NCBI RefSeq assembly: GCF_000316685.1
Contig: NC_019680.1
Coordinates: forward strand, 435,501 to 499,500
DNA: 64,000 nucleotides
Reading direction: 5' to 3'
Source: Synechococcus sp. PCC 6312
GTDB taxonomy: Bacteria > Cyanobacteriota > Cyanobacteriia > Thermosynechococcales > Thermosynechococcaceae
The position numbers and the translations under genes were made by a program. Shown here in pieces: positions 54,101 through 62,423 of the stretch. A model generated the notes under the pieces. The model did not search any database. It was not told the origin of the DNA and was given only the letters and a program-made list of their open reading frames with translations. How positions within the stretch are numbered: position 1 is the stretch's first letter; each line of letters opens with the position of its first letter.

Positions 54101-54601
54101 TTAGGCTTCCCCTGAGTTACCCTTGTTGAGGGCTTCTTGGAGTTTAGCTTCATCTTCTTTAGAGAGAGATGTCCGCAGAACTTTGCCACCATAGCCACTA
54201 ATCTCTTCCAAAACCTTATCAGGGGTGGCCTGGCGCACCAAGGTAAAAATGGCGGAGTGGCCCGGAGTCAGGGTTTCCCCCAGTTCTTTGATAAAGTTGT
54301 CATCAATACCAATATCCGTAAATTTGCCAGAAATCGCCCCAGCCACCAGGCCGGCCGCCCAGCCCAAGAGGGGGTTAAAGAAAATTAAGCCGAGTAAAAG
54401 TCCCCAAAAGCCACCGCTTAAGGCCCCGGTCAAGGTCAAATCTTGGGTTTGATTAATCTTAATTTTCCCCTCTTGGGTGCGCACAACCACCGCTGCATCT
54501 TCTAGGTCTAGGAGGTGTTCCCGTTGGAGTTTTAGAAGCTCCAGCAAGACTTCATTGGCTTTGTATGGGTTATCAAAGTCCACCACAATCAGGGTACTCA
54601 T
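54101..54601 (-). CDS. DUF1269 family membrane protein
   Basis: 166 residues from ATG 54601 (MSTLIVVDFDNPYKANEVLL). It matches DUF1269: LLDLEDAAVVVRTQEGKIKINQ, then a glycine-rich double hydrophobic hairpin (GALSGGFWGLLLGLIFFNPLLG; GLVAGAISG) and a conserved DIGIDDNFIKELGETLTPG. Probably a small membrane-associated protein; similar proteins are stress-induced, but the biochemical role is unknown. Confidence 0.82.
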   Translation of the reverse strand: MSTLIVVDFDNPYKANEVLLELLKLQREHLLDLEDAAVVVRTQEGKIKINQTQDLTLTGALSGGFWGLLLGLIFFNPLLGWAAGLVAGAISGKFTDIGIDDNFIKELGETLTPGHSAIFTLVRQATPDKVLEEISGYGGKVLRTSLSKEDEAKLQEALNKGNSGEA

Positions 54602-54740
54602 ACCAGGCTCCTTTAGTTCAGGTTTGTCCCTACGGTATAACGGTAGCATTATTTTTCAATGGATTTTGTGACGATATGGGAGGACGCGAGGGAGGTTGTC
54701 AGGTTAAGCTCAAACTAAAGTGTTAAGGATTGCTAAGACT

Positions 54741-55691
54741 ATGGGGCCAATGTTGGTCACCTCTGATCTGCAAGATGTTGATCGCAAAACAGCCATTGCC
54801 CTAGGCAACTTTGATGGGTTACATCTGGGGCATCAAGCGGTGATTGGCGCATTGGCCCAGGCCCCGTCTCATCTCCAGCGAGCCCTCGTCACCTTTACCC
54901 CCCATCCCCAGGCCTTTTTTCAGGGCATCACCCGCCCCTTACTCACCCCCCTAGCCGAAAAGGTGCCAATCTTAGCGGGCCTGGGCATTGAACAATTGAT
55001 TCGGATTCCCTTTACCCAGTCCCTGGCTCAACTCAGTCCTGAGGGCTTTGTCAAAGATATTTTAGTCGCTCAACTCCAGACCCAGTTTATTGCGGTGGGG
55101 TTTAACTTTGGCTTTGGGGCGAAACGGGCCGGGACAGCGGCAGATCTGCAAAACCTGGCCACGGATTTTGGGATTCCGGTGGTGATTGTTGAACCCCAAC
55201 GCTTTGGCCCGGATCGGATTAGTAGTTCGGCAATTCGCCAGGCCTTGGGGGAGGGGCATATTTTCCTAGCCCAAAAACTCCTGGGCCGGCCCTATCGTCT
55301 TGAGGGGACTGTGATCCGGGGGCAGCAATTAGGGCGGTCATTAGGGTTTCCCACAGCTAATTTAGCCTTGGATCCCGAAAAATTTTTGCCACGGCAAGGA
55401 GTATATGTGGTGACTGTCCAGGGAGATGGTTGGGATCGCCCTTGGCCGGGGGTCTTGAATCTAGGCACTCGCCCCACCTTGTCTGGAGATTATCTGACAG
55501 GGGAAGTCCATTTGCTGGATTGGCAGGGTGATTTATATGGACAAATTTTAAGGGCTGACTGCTACCATTTCCTACGTCCCGAACTCAAATTTGCCTCCCT
55601 AACAGAGTTACGCCAACAAATCAGCCAAGATTGTTACCAGGCCCGCGATTGGTTTGAGGCAAACCTGACCCCAACCAAACAGACGGTTTAA
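54741..55691 (+). CDS. ribF: Bifunctional riboflavin kinase/FAD synthetase
   Basis: 316 residues from ATG 54741; a GTG at 54720 is an alternative. The N-terminal FMN adenylyltransferase domain has ALGNFDGLHLGHQAVI, TFTPHPQAFF and NFGFGAKRAG. The C-terminal riboflavin kinase domain has GTVIRGQQLGRSLGFPTANL and GVLNLGTRPT. It makes FMN and FAD in the cytoplasm. Complete. The M16-like gene follows after 25 bp on the same strand. Confidence 0.95.
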   Translation: MGPMLVTSDLQDVDRKTAIALGNFDGLHLGHQAVIGALAQAPSHLQRALVTFTPHPQAFFQGITRPLLTPLAEKVPILAGLGIEQLIRIPFTQSLAQLSPEGFVKDILVAQLQTQFIAVGFNFGFGAKRAGTAADLQNLATDFGIPVVIVEPQRFGPDRISSSAIRQALGEGHIFLAQKLLGRPYRLEGTVIRGQQLGRSLGFPTANLALDPEKFLPRQGVYVVTVQGDGWDRPWPGVLNLGTRPTLSGDYLTGEVHLLDWQGDLYGQILRADCYHFLRPELKFASLTELRQQISQDCYQARDWFEANLTPTKQTV

Positions 55692-55716
55692 CTCACTCCT
55701 TCCATTTACCCCCGCT

Positions 55717-57180
55717 ATGATCAGCAATCGCCAGACTTTTCGCTATGCAACTCTTTTTCTTCTGTTCCTGACATTTTTCTTCTTTTGGGGAGGCCCGACT
55801 TTGACCCTTGCTGCCAGTCCTAAACACTATCGGGATTTAACCTTGCCGCCTTTGCCTGAAATTTCCTTACCAAAGTATGAACGCTACCAACTGGCTAACG
55901 GATTAACCGTCTATTTGCTCCCAGATCATGATTGGCCAATTGTGCGCGGCACAGCCCTAATTCGGGTCGGTAGTCGCTGGGAACCAGCCAATCAGGCGGG
56001 TCTGGCGGATTTGACGGGGGACTTAATGCGCAACGGTGGAACTCGCTCCCATCCCATTGAGGAACTGGATGCGCTCTTAGCGGATCGGGCTGCCACCATT
56101 GAAGCTGGGTTTGGGGTCACGGCAGGACAGGTCAGCTTTACGGCCTTGCGAGAGCATGTCAGCTATGTGTTTAGTTGGTTTTCGGAAGTGCTCCAAGAAC
56201 CGGCCTTTGACCCGGAACGAATTGCGGTGGCTCAACAACGGCGGCGGGGGCAAATTGCGCGCCGTAACGATACCCCAGAATCCATTGCCAGTCGGGAGTT
56301 TTATCGGTTGATCTATGGCCTAGACAGCCCCTATAGCCGCCGCCCTGAATATGCCACCCTAGCCCGAATTGATCGCCAGGCCCTAGTTAAATTTGCCCAC
56401 ACCTATGTACAGCCGAGTCAGATGATTTTGGGCATTGTTGGGGATTTTGAACCCAAGGAAATGCGAACCCTGATTCAAACCCACTTCGGCCCATGGGAAC
56501 CTACTCCTCAGCCTCTTCCGCCCATTCCCACCGTGGAGCAACCCTCGCCACCGGGCACATTCATCATCAATCAACCCCAACTCAGTCAGAGTTACATTTA
56601 CACCGGCCATCTGGGAGATACACTCCGGGATGCCGATGTTTTTTCTCTCTACGTCATGAATGGAGTTTTGAATGGCTTTGGCGGCCGACTCTTTAATCAG
56701 ATTCGTTCCCAACAAGGCCTGGCTTACTCGGTCTACGCGGCCTGGAATCCTGAATATGACTATCCGGGGGTCTTTTTTGGGACTGGGCAAACCCAAACTG
56801 TGGCCACCTTGGCCTTTTTGAAATCCCTCCAGCATGAGTTTCAACGTCTTCAAACCGAACCGATCCAACCGGCGGAATTAGCCTATGCCCAGGATGCGAT
56901 TTTGAACTCCTTTATCTTTAATTTTCGCAGTCCGGCCCAGACCCTCTATCGGCTGATGCGCTATGAATATTTCGGCTATGACAGTGACTTTATTTTTCAA
57001 TATCAGCGGGGTGTGAAAGCCACAACCATTGCCGATGTTCAGCGAGTTGCCCAGGCCCATCTCCAGCCGGAACACCTAACAACCTTGATTGTGGGGAACC
57101 AGCCAGCCCTCACCCGAGAACTGCCTCAATTTCCACAGCCAATTGGAGAGATTGATATTACGATTCCCAACCTGAGCTAG
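55717..57180 (+). CDS. M16 family peptidase-like protein lacking the zinc motif, exported
   Basis: 487 residues with a signal peptide (FLLFLTFFFFWGGPTLTLAAS). The M16 fold is clear: YQLANGLTVYLLPDHDWPIV at the N-terminal domain start and, in the second half, GGRLFNQIRSQQGLAYSVYAAW. At the place of the catalytic HxxEH it reads LADLTGDLMRNGGT, so the zinc ligands are absent. This is the pattern of the non-catalytic partner in two-subunit M16 proteases. A catalytic partner is not in the window, unless encoded elsewhere. Probably periplasmic. Confidence 0.85.
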   Translation: MISNRQTFRYATLFLLFLTFFFFWGGPTLTLAASPKHYRDLTLPPLPEISLPKYERYQLANGLTVYLLPDHDWPIVRGTALIRVGSRWEPANQAGLADLTGDLMRNGGTRSHPIEELDALLADRAATIEAGFGVTAGQVSFTALREHVSYVFSWFSEVLQEPAFDPERIAVAQQRRRGQIARRNDTPESIASREFYRLIYGLDSPYSRRPEYATLARIDRQALVKFAHTYVQPSQMILGIVGDFEPKEMRTLIQTHFGPWEPTPQPLPPIPTVEQPSPPGTFIINQPQLSQSYIYTGHLGDTLRDADVFSLYVMNGVLNGFGGRLFNQIRSQQGLAYSVYAAWNPEYDYPGVFFGTGQTQTVATLAFLKSLQHEFQRLQTEPIQPAELAYAQDAILNSFIFNFRSPAQTLYRLMRYEYFGYDSDFIFQYQRGVKATTIADVQRVAQAHLQPEHLTTLIVGNQPALTRELPQFPQPIGEIDITIPNLS

Positions 57181-57284
57181 GAGATAGGTGAGCCGACCCC
57201 TGTAACGGAATAGGTCGTTAATCCAGACGTTTATGGTACATTAGCTATTGAGAATTTTTCCTATCTCTATCTTGATAAGAACCT

Positions 57285-58037
57285 ATGAAGACAAAAATTT
57301 GGGTTGCAATTGGCGTGTCACTACTCACTAGCTCTAGCATCACCCAAGGTGCCACGGCTGCTCCTGTCTCTAAAGTTGCCGAACAGATTTCTACACCAAC
57401 TGGTTTAGAACCCCAGCTGATCAATGGCTGGATGATGGCTCAGGGGGGTGAAGGAGGCGAGGGGGGCGAAGGTGCGGCCCCAGCTTTTCAAAATAAGTTA
57501 AGCGGCCCTGCTCTCTTGGCGACCCTACGTCAGGGCGGAACGGTAATCTTTTTCCGTCACGGACAAACTGAGATTGATTATGCTGACCAGATCACCGCCA
57601 AAATGGGGTATTGCAACACTCAGCGGATGCTCAGTGAAAGAGGTTGGCAACAAGCTCGGACGATTGGCAAGGCCTTTCAGTCCCTAAAAATTCCTGTTGG
57701 TGAAGTATATGCTAGTGAATATTGTCGGGCCTGGCAAACAGCGGATCTGGCATTTGGGAGATACGAAAAGCGATCAGGCCTAAACTTTGCCCCCGCAGAG
57801 GAATATACAGAGGCCCAAATCGAAGATATGCGCCGCGGGATTATGCCATTACTGACAGCCGCCCCAGCCCCAAAAACCAACACAATTATTGTTGGCCATG
57901 ATGATGTATTTGAGGCGGCAACAGGAATTTATCCAGAACCACAGGGCGTTGCTTATATCCTGAAACCCAGTGGTAATGGCGGCTTTGAAATTTTAGCTAA
58001 AGTTCTGCCCGATGAGTGGGCTAAGCTGGGGCAATAA
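57285..58037 (+). CDS. Histidine phosphatase superfamily protein, exported
   Basis: 250 residues. A signal peptide (VAIGVSLLTSSSITQGATAAP) is followed by a glycine-glutamate linker (GGEGGEGGEG) and a phosphoglycerate-mutase-type domain. The phospho-accepting motif is FFRHGQTEIDY; the second catalytic His is in IVGHDD. The family includes acid phosphatases and phytase-like enzymes; the substrate is unknown. Periplasmic. Confidence 0.85.
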   Translation: MKTKIWVAIGVSLLTSSSITQGATAAPVSKVAEQISTPTGLEPQLINGWMMAQGGEGGEGGEGAAPAFQNKLSGPALLATLRQGGTVIFFRHGQTEIDYADQITAKMGYCNTQRMLSERGWQQARTIGKAFQSLKIPVGEVYASEYCRAWQTADLAFGRYEKRSGLNFAPAEEYTEAQIEDMRRGIMPLLTAAPAPKTNTIIVGHDDVFEAATGIYPEPQGVAYILKPSGNGGFEILAKVLPDEWAKLGQ

Positions 58038-58143
58038 ATACCCCTAGTCAGCACACCCGATATAGCTAACGATTAAAACAGTCCATAAGTCCCAGACATC
58101 CCCAAGCAGGAATTCAAACCCCTAGGGGCTAGATTTGGGACTT

Positions 58144-58353
58144 TTATTCACCACTCTCAGAGCGTCCGGCTTTAACTGCGGCAATAAAGGTTCCCAGGCC
58201 CAGGGGGACACTTAAGCTCAAAATAATGATTGTCGGTATCAACCCTAATTGGGCATCACCAGAACTCAGTTCAAAAATGCAACCCGTGACAGCAATGAAA
58301 GCCACGCAGGCCACGCCGAGGTAGAAATAACTTTTGGGATTGACCACATTCAT
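58144..58353 (-). CDS. Small hypothetical membrane protein
   Basis: 69 residues with two membrane segments (YLGVACVAFIAVTGCIF and IPTIIILSLSVPLGLGTFIAAV) and a charged C-terminus (KAGRSESGE). Small two-helix proteins of this sort are common in cyanobacterial thylakoids, but I do not recognise this one. Confidence 0.5.
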   Translation of the reverse strand: MNVVNPKSYFYLGVACVAFIAVTGCIFELSSGDAQLGLIPTIIILSLSVPLGLGTFIAAVKAGRSESGE

Positions 58354-58477
58354 TTACCTTGGTTCATACGTTTTTTGTTAATGGCAATGATTGTGCAAGA
58401 ACCCGAATCGTGTCACCACTTACAGCCCTGACCAGGCCTTCGGCTCGCCAATAAAAATGCTTTGTATATCATAGGCT

Positions 58478-58516
58478 ATAGCGTTACGCCGGCCGTTCTG
58501 ACTCATCACAATCTTC
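58478..58516 (+). repeat. Dispersed repeat, copy 2
   Basis: TATAGCGTTACGC, then GTTCTGA and AATCTTC in the same order and nearly the same spacing as 42706-42746. It lies in the 280-bp gap between the small membrane protein and znuB, a gap in which I see no gene. Confidence 0.5.
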
Positions 58517-58633
58517 GACATTTGGGCAGTAAGACCCTTTCTAATCCCTGCCGACCCCAGTCAGAACCTAAGTTTTAGCATCCTCACTGATCTGGAATAT
58601 CTATCTCAAAGCCAATGAAGCCCCTAAGACTAT

Positions 58634-59473
58634 TCAATGGGCTAATGATTTGAGAGACCGATGAATCGCCGCACTGATAAAAATGAGCATTTGCATACAG
58701 ACAATACTCGGGCCAGAGGGCAAATTGAAGGCCGCGGAAACTAACATCCCGATCACGGCACTACTGGCCCCCAGAAAAGCCGAAAGAATCACATAGGTAC
58801 TAAACTTTTGACTGAGCAAGCGGGCGGCACAGGCCGGGATGACAATAAAGGCACTAATTAACAACACCCCAACAGCCCGAATTGAAACTGCAACCACCAA
58901 GGCCAAAAGGACAATAAAGAGATTTCGTTGCCAATAAACATTAATGCCTTGGGCTTGAGCTAACGGTTCATGGAGGGTAATCAATAATTGAGTCCGTAAC
59001 GTTAAGGCAATAAAAACTACGCAAAGGATGAGTAAAACACTACTGGTCGCTAACTCAATGTTCCGCACCGCCAAAATATCGCCAAATAACAAATTATTCA
59101 GCCCGCCGCGATAGGTTCCCATGAAACTCAGGAGAATAATAGCGGCCGATAAGGAGGACGAATAAATAATATTGAGCAGAGCATCGGAGCTTAACTGGGT
59201 TTTCTCTAGCAGGTACGTGACTCCGAGGGCAAAAATCACCGCAAAGGGTAATAGCATCAAGGTGGGATTGATACCTAAGAACAAGCCGAGACTAATTCCC
59301 AATAGGGCAGAATGTCCCAAGGCATCACTAAAAAATGATAATTGGCGCAGAATCGTGAAACTCCCCAAAATCCCCCCCATCAGGCCGGTTAATATCCCAC
59401 TCAGGACGGCCCGTTGCATGAAGGGGAGTTGGAACAGGTCAATAATTCGGGTGAATTCAGCATTGAAGGACAT
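58634..59473 (-). CDS. znuB: Zinc/manganese-type ABC transporter permease
   Basis: 279 residues, about eight membrane helices. The ABC-3 family signature is clear: MQRAVLSGILTGLMGGILGSFTILRQLSFFSDALGHSALLGI and, later, AVGVLLISAFIVIPACAARLL. Third gene of the znuA-znuC-znuB unit, 38 bp after znuC. Zinc is favoured over manganese by the His-rich loop of the partner binding protein. Confidence 0.88.
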   Translation of the reverse strand: MSFNAEFTRIIDLFQLPFMQRAVLSGILTGLMGGILGSFTILRQLSFFSDALGHSALLGISLGLFLGINPTLMLLPFAVIFALGVTYLLEKTQLSSDALLNIIYSSSLSAAIILLSFMGTYRGGLNNLLFGDILAVRNIELATSSVLLILCVVFIALTLRTQLLITLHEPLAQAQGINVYWQRNLFIVLLALVVAVSIRAVGVLLISAFIVIPACAARLLSQKFSTYVILSAFLGASSAVIGMLVSAAFNLPSGPSIVCMQMLIFISAAIHRSLKSLAH

Positions 59474-59511
59474 GGCAATACCAAACAGTCATGGTAGGGA
59501 TCGGGATGGGG

Positions 59512-60282
59512 TTAATGATGATGGCGATATTGGACAAACTCTGTCCCATAGGCAAGGGCGAGGGTTTCTGGGGCGAGGGCCACATCCGGCGTTCCCTGAC
59601 AGAGCAAGAGCCGATTTAAACAGAGGACTTGATCACAGTGACGGCGCACCATGTCCAGATCATGGGAAATTTGCAGGATCGCCCAGTCTTCTTCTCGTTT
59701 GAGTTGATAGAGGAGGTCGTAAAAATCTGCTTCTCCCCGCACGTCCAGGCCCGCTGGGGCTTCATCCAAAATGAGTAACCGCCGCGGAAACACCAAACAA
59801 TAGGCTAATAAAACCCGCTTGAGTTCCCCGCCGGATAAATGCCCAATGGACTGGTGGTAGAGATGACTAGCATTGACACGAGCCAAGGCCTGGTGAACCG
59901 CCCGTCGCCGTTGTGGCAATTTTAACCAGGGGATTTCCCACTCCATCGCCCCCCAACCCAGGCCAACTAATTCTCCAACCGTAACGGGAATCCGCCGATC
60001 CACTAAAAAGTTTTGGGGCAGATAAGCAATATGTTGGCGGCAACGAGTGGGCAACCAACCCCCAGCCATGAGGGGCGTTCCTAAGACTTGGACTTGCCCA
60101 GACTGATGGGGCAGAATTCCTAAAATGGCCTGGACTAAGGTGCTTTTGCCGGCCCCATTTGGCCCGACAATTGCCGTATCTGTCCCAGCACAAATCTTAA
60201 ATGAGACATTTTCAACCACGGTGTTTTGACCGCGGACAACGGTTAAGCCTTCAACAGCAAGAAGAGGTTCGACCAAGCCCAA
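59512..60282 (-). CDS. znuC: Zinc-type ABC transporter ATP-binding protein
   Basis: 256 residues from a TTG start. Walker A GPNGAGKST, Q-loop YLPQNF, signature LSGGELKR, Walker B LLILDEAPAG and switch His in QISHDLD. Cytoplasmic ATPase that pairs with the ZnuB permease. It starts 3 bp after znuA, consistent with translational coupling. The C-terminus carries a short His-rich end (YRHHH). Confidence 0.88.
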   Translation of the reverse strand: MGLVEPLLAVEGLTVVRGQNTVVENVSFKICAGTDTAIVGPNGAGKSTLVQAILGILPHQSGQVQVLGTPLMAGGWLPTRCRQHIAYLPQNFLVDRRIPVTVGELVGLGWGAMEWEIPWLKLPQRRRAVHQALARVNASHLYHQSIGHLSGGELKRVLLAYCLVFPRRLLILDEAPAGLDVRGEADFYDLLYQLKREEDWAILQISHDLDMVRRHCDQVLCLNRLLLCQGTPDVALAPETLALAYGTEFVQYRHHH

Positions 60283-60285
60283 CTC

Positions 60286-61413
60286 CTAAAATCCAACCTT
60301 GACCATCTGAGACTGCCTAACCTGAGCTGGAAGAATAGCCAGATGGCCCCGCAGCCAATTGATCTGCTGGGATTTAACATTGCCCCCAAACGCGGTGGTT
60401 AAATCCTGAGCATTTTTACGCATCGTATTCAGATAATAGCTAGGTTCTGCCGCTGTTTCTGGGCCAGTTTCCATCGGGTCGAAGATGCTGATTTTGACCT
60501 TTAAGTCCTGAGCGAGGGCCGCAAAGGTATTTTCATTGGCCTGGGGTTCAGTCAAAATAGCCCGCAAGTTTGCCGCATCAACAGCTTTGGTAATCCGACT
60601 AACATCGGCCGGGGAAGGGTTATCTTCGGGAATATCCACCAGATAGGTTGCCTTTAGGTTATAGCTCTGGGCAAAGTAGGAAGCAAAGTCATGGAAAACA
60701 ACAAAGGTTTTACCTTGGAATGGCTGAAGTTGAGTCGCAATGTCCTGATCAAGGCTCTGTAACTGGGCGATAAAGGCGGCGGCGTTGGCTTGATAGATTG
60801 CTTCTCCCCCTGGATCGGCAGCAATTAAACCATTGCGAATATTTTCAACCTGGACAATGGCACGCTTGGGATCCAGCCAAATGTGGGGATTAAACTCGCC
60901 ATGATGATGTCCCTCAGCAGATTTCGTTGTGCCCGCTTCACTGTGGTTGTGGTCATGAACCTGATCGTGATCATCGGCCTCACCCCTGATGGATGCACTG
61001 GTAATCGTCTTAACCCCTTGGCTCGTATTAATCACCTTCAGGTTCGGATTTTCGGCATTGGCGATGATGTTGTCTAAAAAGCTTTCCATCTCCAGGCCAT
61101 TTTTGACTAAGACATTGGCCTGGGTTAAGCGTTGGACATCCCCTGGGCGGGCCTGGTAATCGTGGGGGCCAACATTAGTGGGTAATAGTTGGATCACTTC
61201 TGCCCGGTCTCCAGCAACAGCCTTTGTAAACTGGGTCATGGGCAAGAAGGTCGTAATCACCTTAATTTTGGACTCTGCCGGGGCATTTGCTGTTGGCGGC
61301 TCTCCCTGACACCCAGCAATCATGGACATCATGCCAACCGTAGTGACTATTTTAAAAAATTTTCGGCTGGGCTGGGCCGGGTAGGGGGGGCCTAACAAAG
61401 GCTTAGTCATCAT
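60286..61413 (-). CDS. znuA: Zinc-binding lipoprotein of the ZnuA/TroA family
   Basis: 375 residues from ATG 61413 (a second ATG follows; a TTG at 61425 is also open). Lipobox MIAGC. Binding-site histidines appear in NVGPHDYQARPGDV, the FNPHIWLDPKRA segment and VFHDFASYFAQ. Between the first two lies a His/Asp-rich loop (DDHDQVHDHNHSEAG, then GHHHGEFNPH), the hallmark of zinc-specific members. It captures zinc in the periplasm for ZnuBC. A possible Zur operator overlaps its start region. Confidence 0.92.
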   Translation of the reverse strand: MMTKPLLGPPYPAQPSRKFFKIVTTVGMMSMIAGCQGEPPTANAPAESKIKVITTFLPMTQFTKAVAGDRAEVIQLLPTNVGPHDYQARPGDVQRLTQANVLVKNGLEMESFLDNIIANAENPNLKVINTSQGVKTITSASIRGEADDHDQVHDHNHSEAGTTKSAEGHHHGEFNPHIWLDPKRAIVQVENIRNGLIAADPGGEAIYQANAAAFIAQLQSLDQDIATQLQPFQGKTFVVFHDFASYFAQSYNLKATYLVDIPEDNPSPADVSRITKAVDAANLRAILTEPQANENTFAALAQDLKVKISIFDPMETGPETAAEPSYYLNTMRKNAQDLTTAFGGNVKSQQINWLRGHLAILPAQVRQSQMVKVGF

Positions 61414-61428
61414 ATTTACTACCAACTA

Positions 61429-61442
61429 TGAAAGGATTTTCA
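61429..61442. promoter_or_regulatory. Possible Zur operator upstream of znuA
   Basis: TGAAA-GGAT-TTTCA is a 5-4-5 inverted repeat 16 bp before the znuA ATG. A second inverted repeat, ATTAC-ATAA-GTAAT, lies at 61461-61474. Zur sites in cyanobacteria are AT-rich palindromes of similar size; the match is by form only. Confidence 0.35.
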
Positions 61443-61674
61443 ATTTGGACATACATCAGTATTACATAAGTAATGATAGGTTTTCGGAAAAAGCGGATGA
61501 AAATTTATCTGAAGAGTAGCTTTATTCCGACCCGGCCAAGCCCTGTCCGCCAGCAAACCCAAAACGCGACGGAGATTTTGCCGCACAGTTAAACTACTTC
61601 ATCCCCTCCAGGGTCTTTGATTAACCGCTTTCAGGTTTACCCCTTGGGAAGGCGAGAGTGAACGTGACATTGGG

Positions 61675-62004
61675 CTAAGTCCTTGACTCTGGATCTTGCG
61701 TCCGTTTTTTGCGGCTTCTGCCCTGCCATTGATCGGGCATCTGGGTGTATTTTTCGTTGACATAATTCTGGAGCCATTGGGGAGAAACCTGGACAGCGCG
61801 TGCGATCCCAGCCAAAGAAATATTCTCTAAGAGTAGGCGGTCAATGAGTTCCCGTGTTGCCAAGTCAATCACTTTTTTGGTGGGTCGCTCAACAAATTGG
61901 CGGCCGCAGTCTTGACACTTAAATCGTTGCTTACCGTTATGGATGCGACCGTTTTTGACGGTTTGTGAGGTGGTACAAATTGGACAGGCAGGCATAGGCA
62001 ACAC
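61675..62004 (-). mobile_element. IS1-type transposase fragment (InsA-like)
   Basis: 109 residues: a zinc-ribbon N-terminus (CPICTTSQTVKNGRIHNGKQ and FKCQDCGRQFVE) and a helix-turn-helix (LLLENISLAGIARAVQVSPQWLQNYV), as in the first ORF of IS1-like elements. The catalytic second part (InsB, DDE domain) does not follow: the next bases on this strand do not encode it. I see no terminal inverted repeats. A solitary remnant, possibly still expressed as a DNA-binding protein. Confidence 0.8.
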
Positions 62005-62420
62005 ATCACGACAAACATCTATGGTTCTATCATTACATTACTGCGCTGTCATTACTTTGGGACAATCAAAGAGGTTTATTCATGCCCTTTCGTCCTCCAG
62101 CAGCAATCTCAGCCACGATAGACCTCAAAACTGGGGTCGGCCAATACTTCTCACCCACTTGTTATCCAGGCCAATTTCATCACCGTTGTTTCTTTGATAG
62201 TTAGGACGATGGAGACCTCATGATCCTGTCCTTTAAACTCTTAATGGTTTCTCAGCAAGAAACAGTCCCGGCCTGGGCTAGGCAAATGAACCATCTTTGG
62301 GTAGGATGATTAACGTTCGTATTTCCGGCCGACTTACCGTAGATTACTGATTGAAGGAGTCAAAAGGAGTTTTAGCGGCTGGAAATACCTCAAGATGATT
62401 AGTGTTGTTGGGAGGTGCAA
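62005..62420. other. Intergenic region (416 bp) before sbpA
   Basis: Holds the upstream region of the sulfate operon and the start side of the IS1-type fragment. One 40-codon ORF (62082-62204) is preceded by AGAGG at a good distance. I see no clear sigma-70 boxes or RNA gene. Confidence 0.4.
62082..62204 (+). CDS. Possible 40-residue small protein
   Basis: ATG at 62082 with AGAGG 7 bp upstream. The product starts MPFRPPAAISATIDLKTGVG and ends in an aromatic, His- and Cys-containing stretch (QFHHRCFFDS). No family recognised. It may be chance; only the ribosome-binding site argues for it. Confidence 0.22.
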   Translation: MPFRPPAAISATIDLKTGVGQYFSPTCYPGQFHHRCFFDS

Positions 62421-62423
62421 ATG
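62411..62423 (+). promoter_or_regulatory. Ribosome-binding site of sbpA
   Basis: GGAGG at 62411-62415, 5 bp before the ATG at 62421. It decides the start in favour of ATG over the GTG at 62415. Confidence 0.65.

Noticed and set aside
58119-58128. CCCCTAGGGG palindrome between the histidine phosphatase and the small membrane protein as a terminator
   Set aside because: A perfect palindrome without a loop and without an adjacent T-run. Too weak to call.
61560-61674. Minus-strand VTFTLAFPRGKPESG beside the IS1 fragment, resembling the tail of a histidine-kinase ATPase domain
   Set aside because: Only about 15 residues; such a short match is not evidence of a gene remnant.
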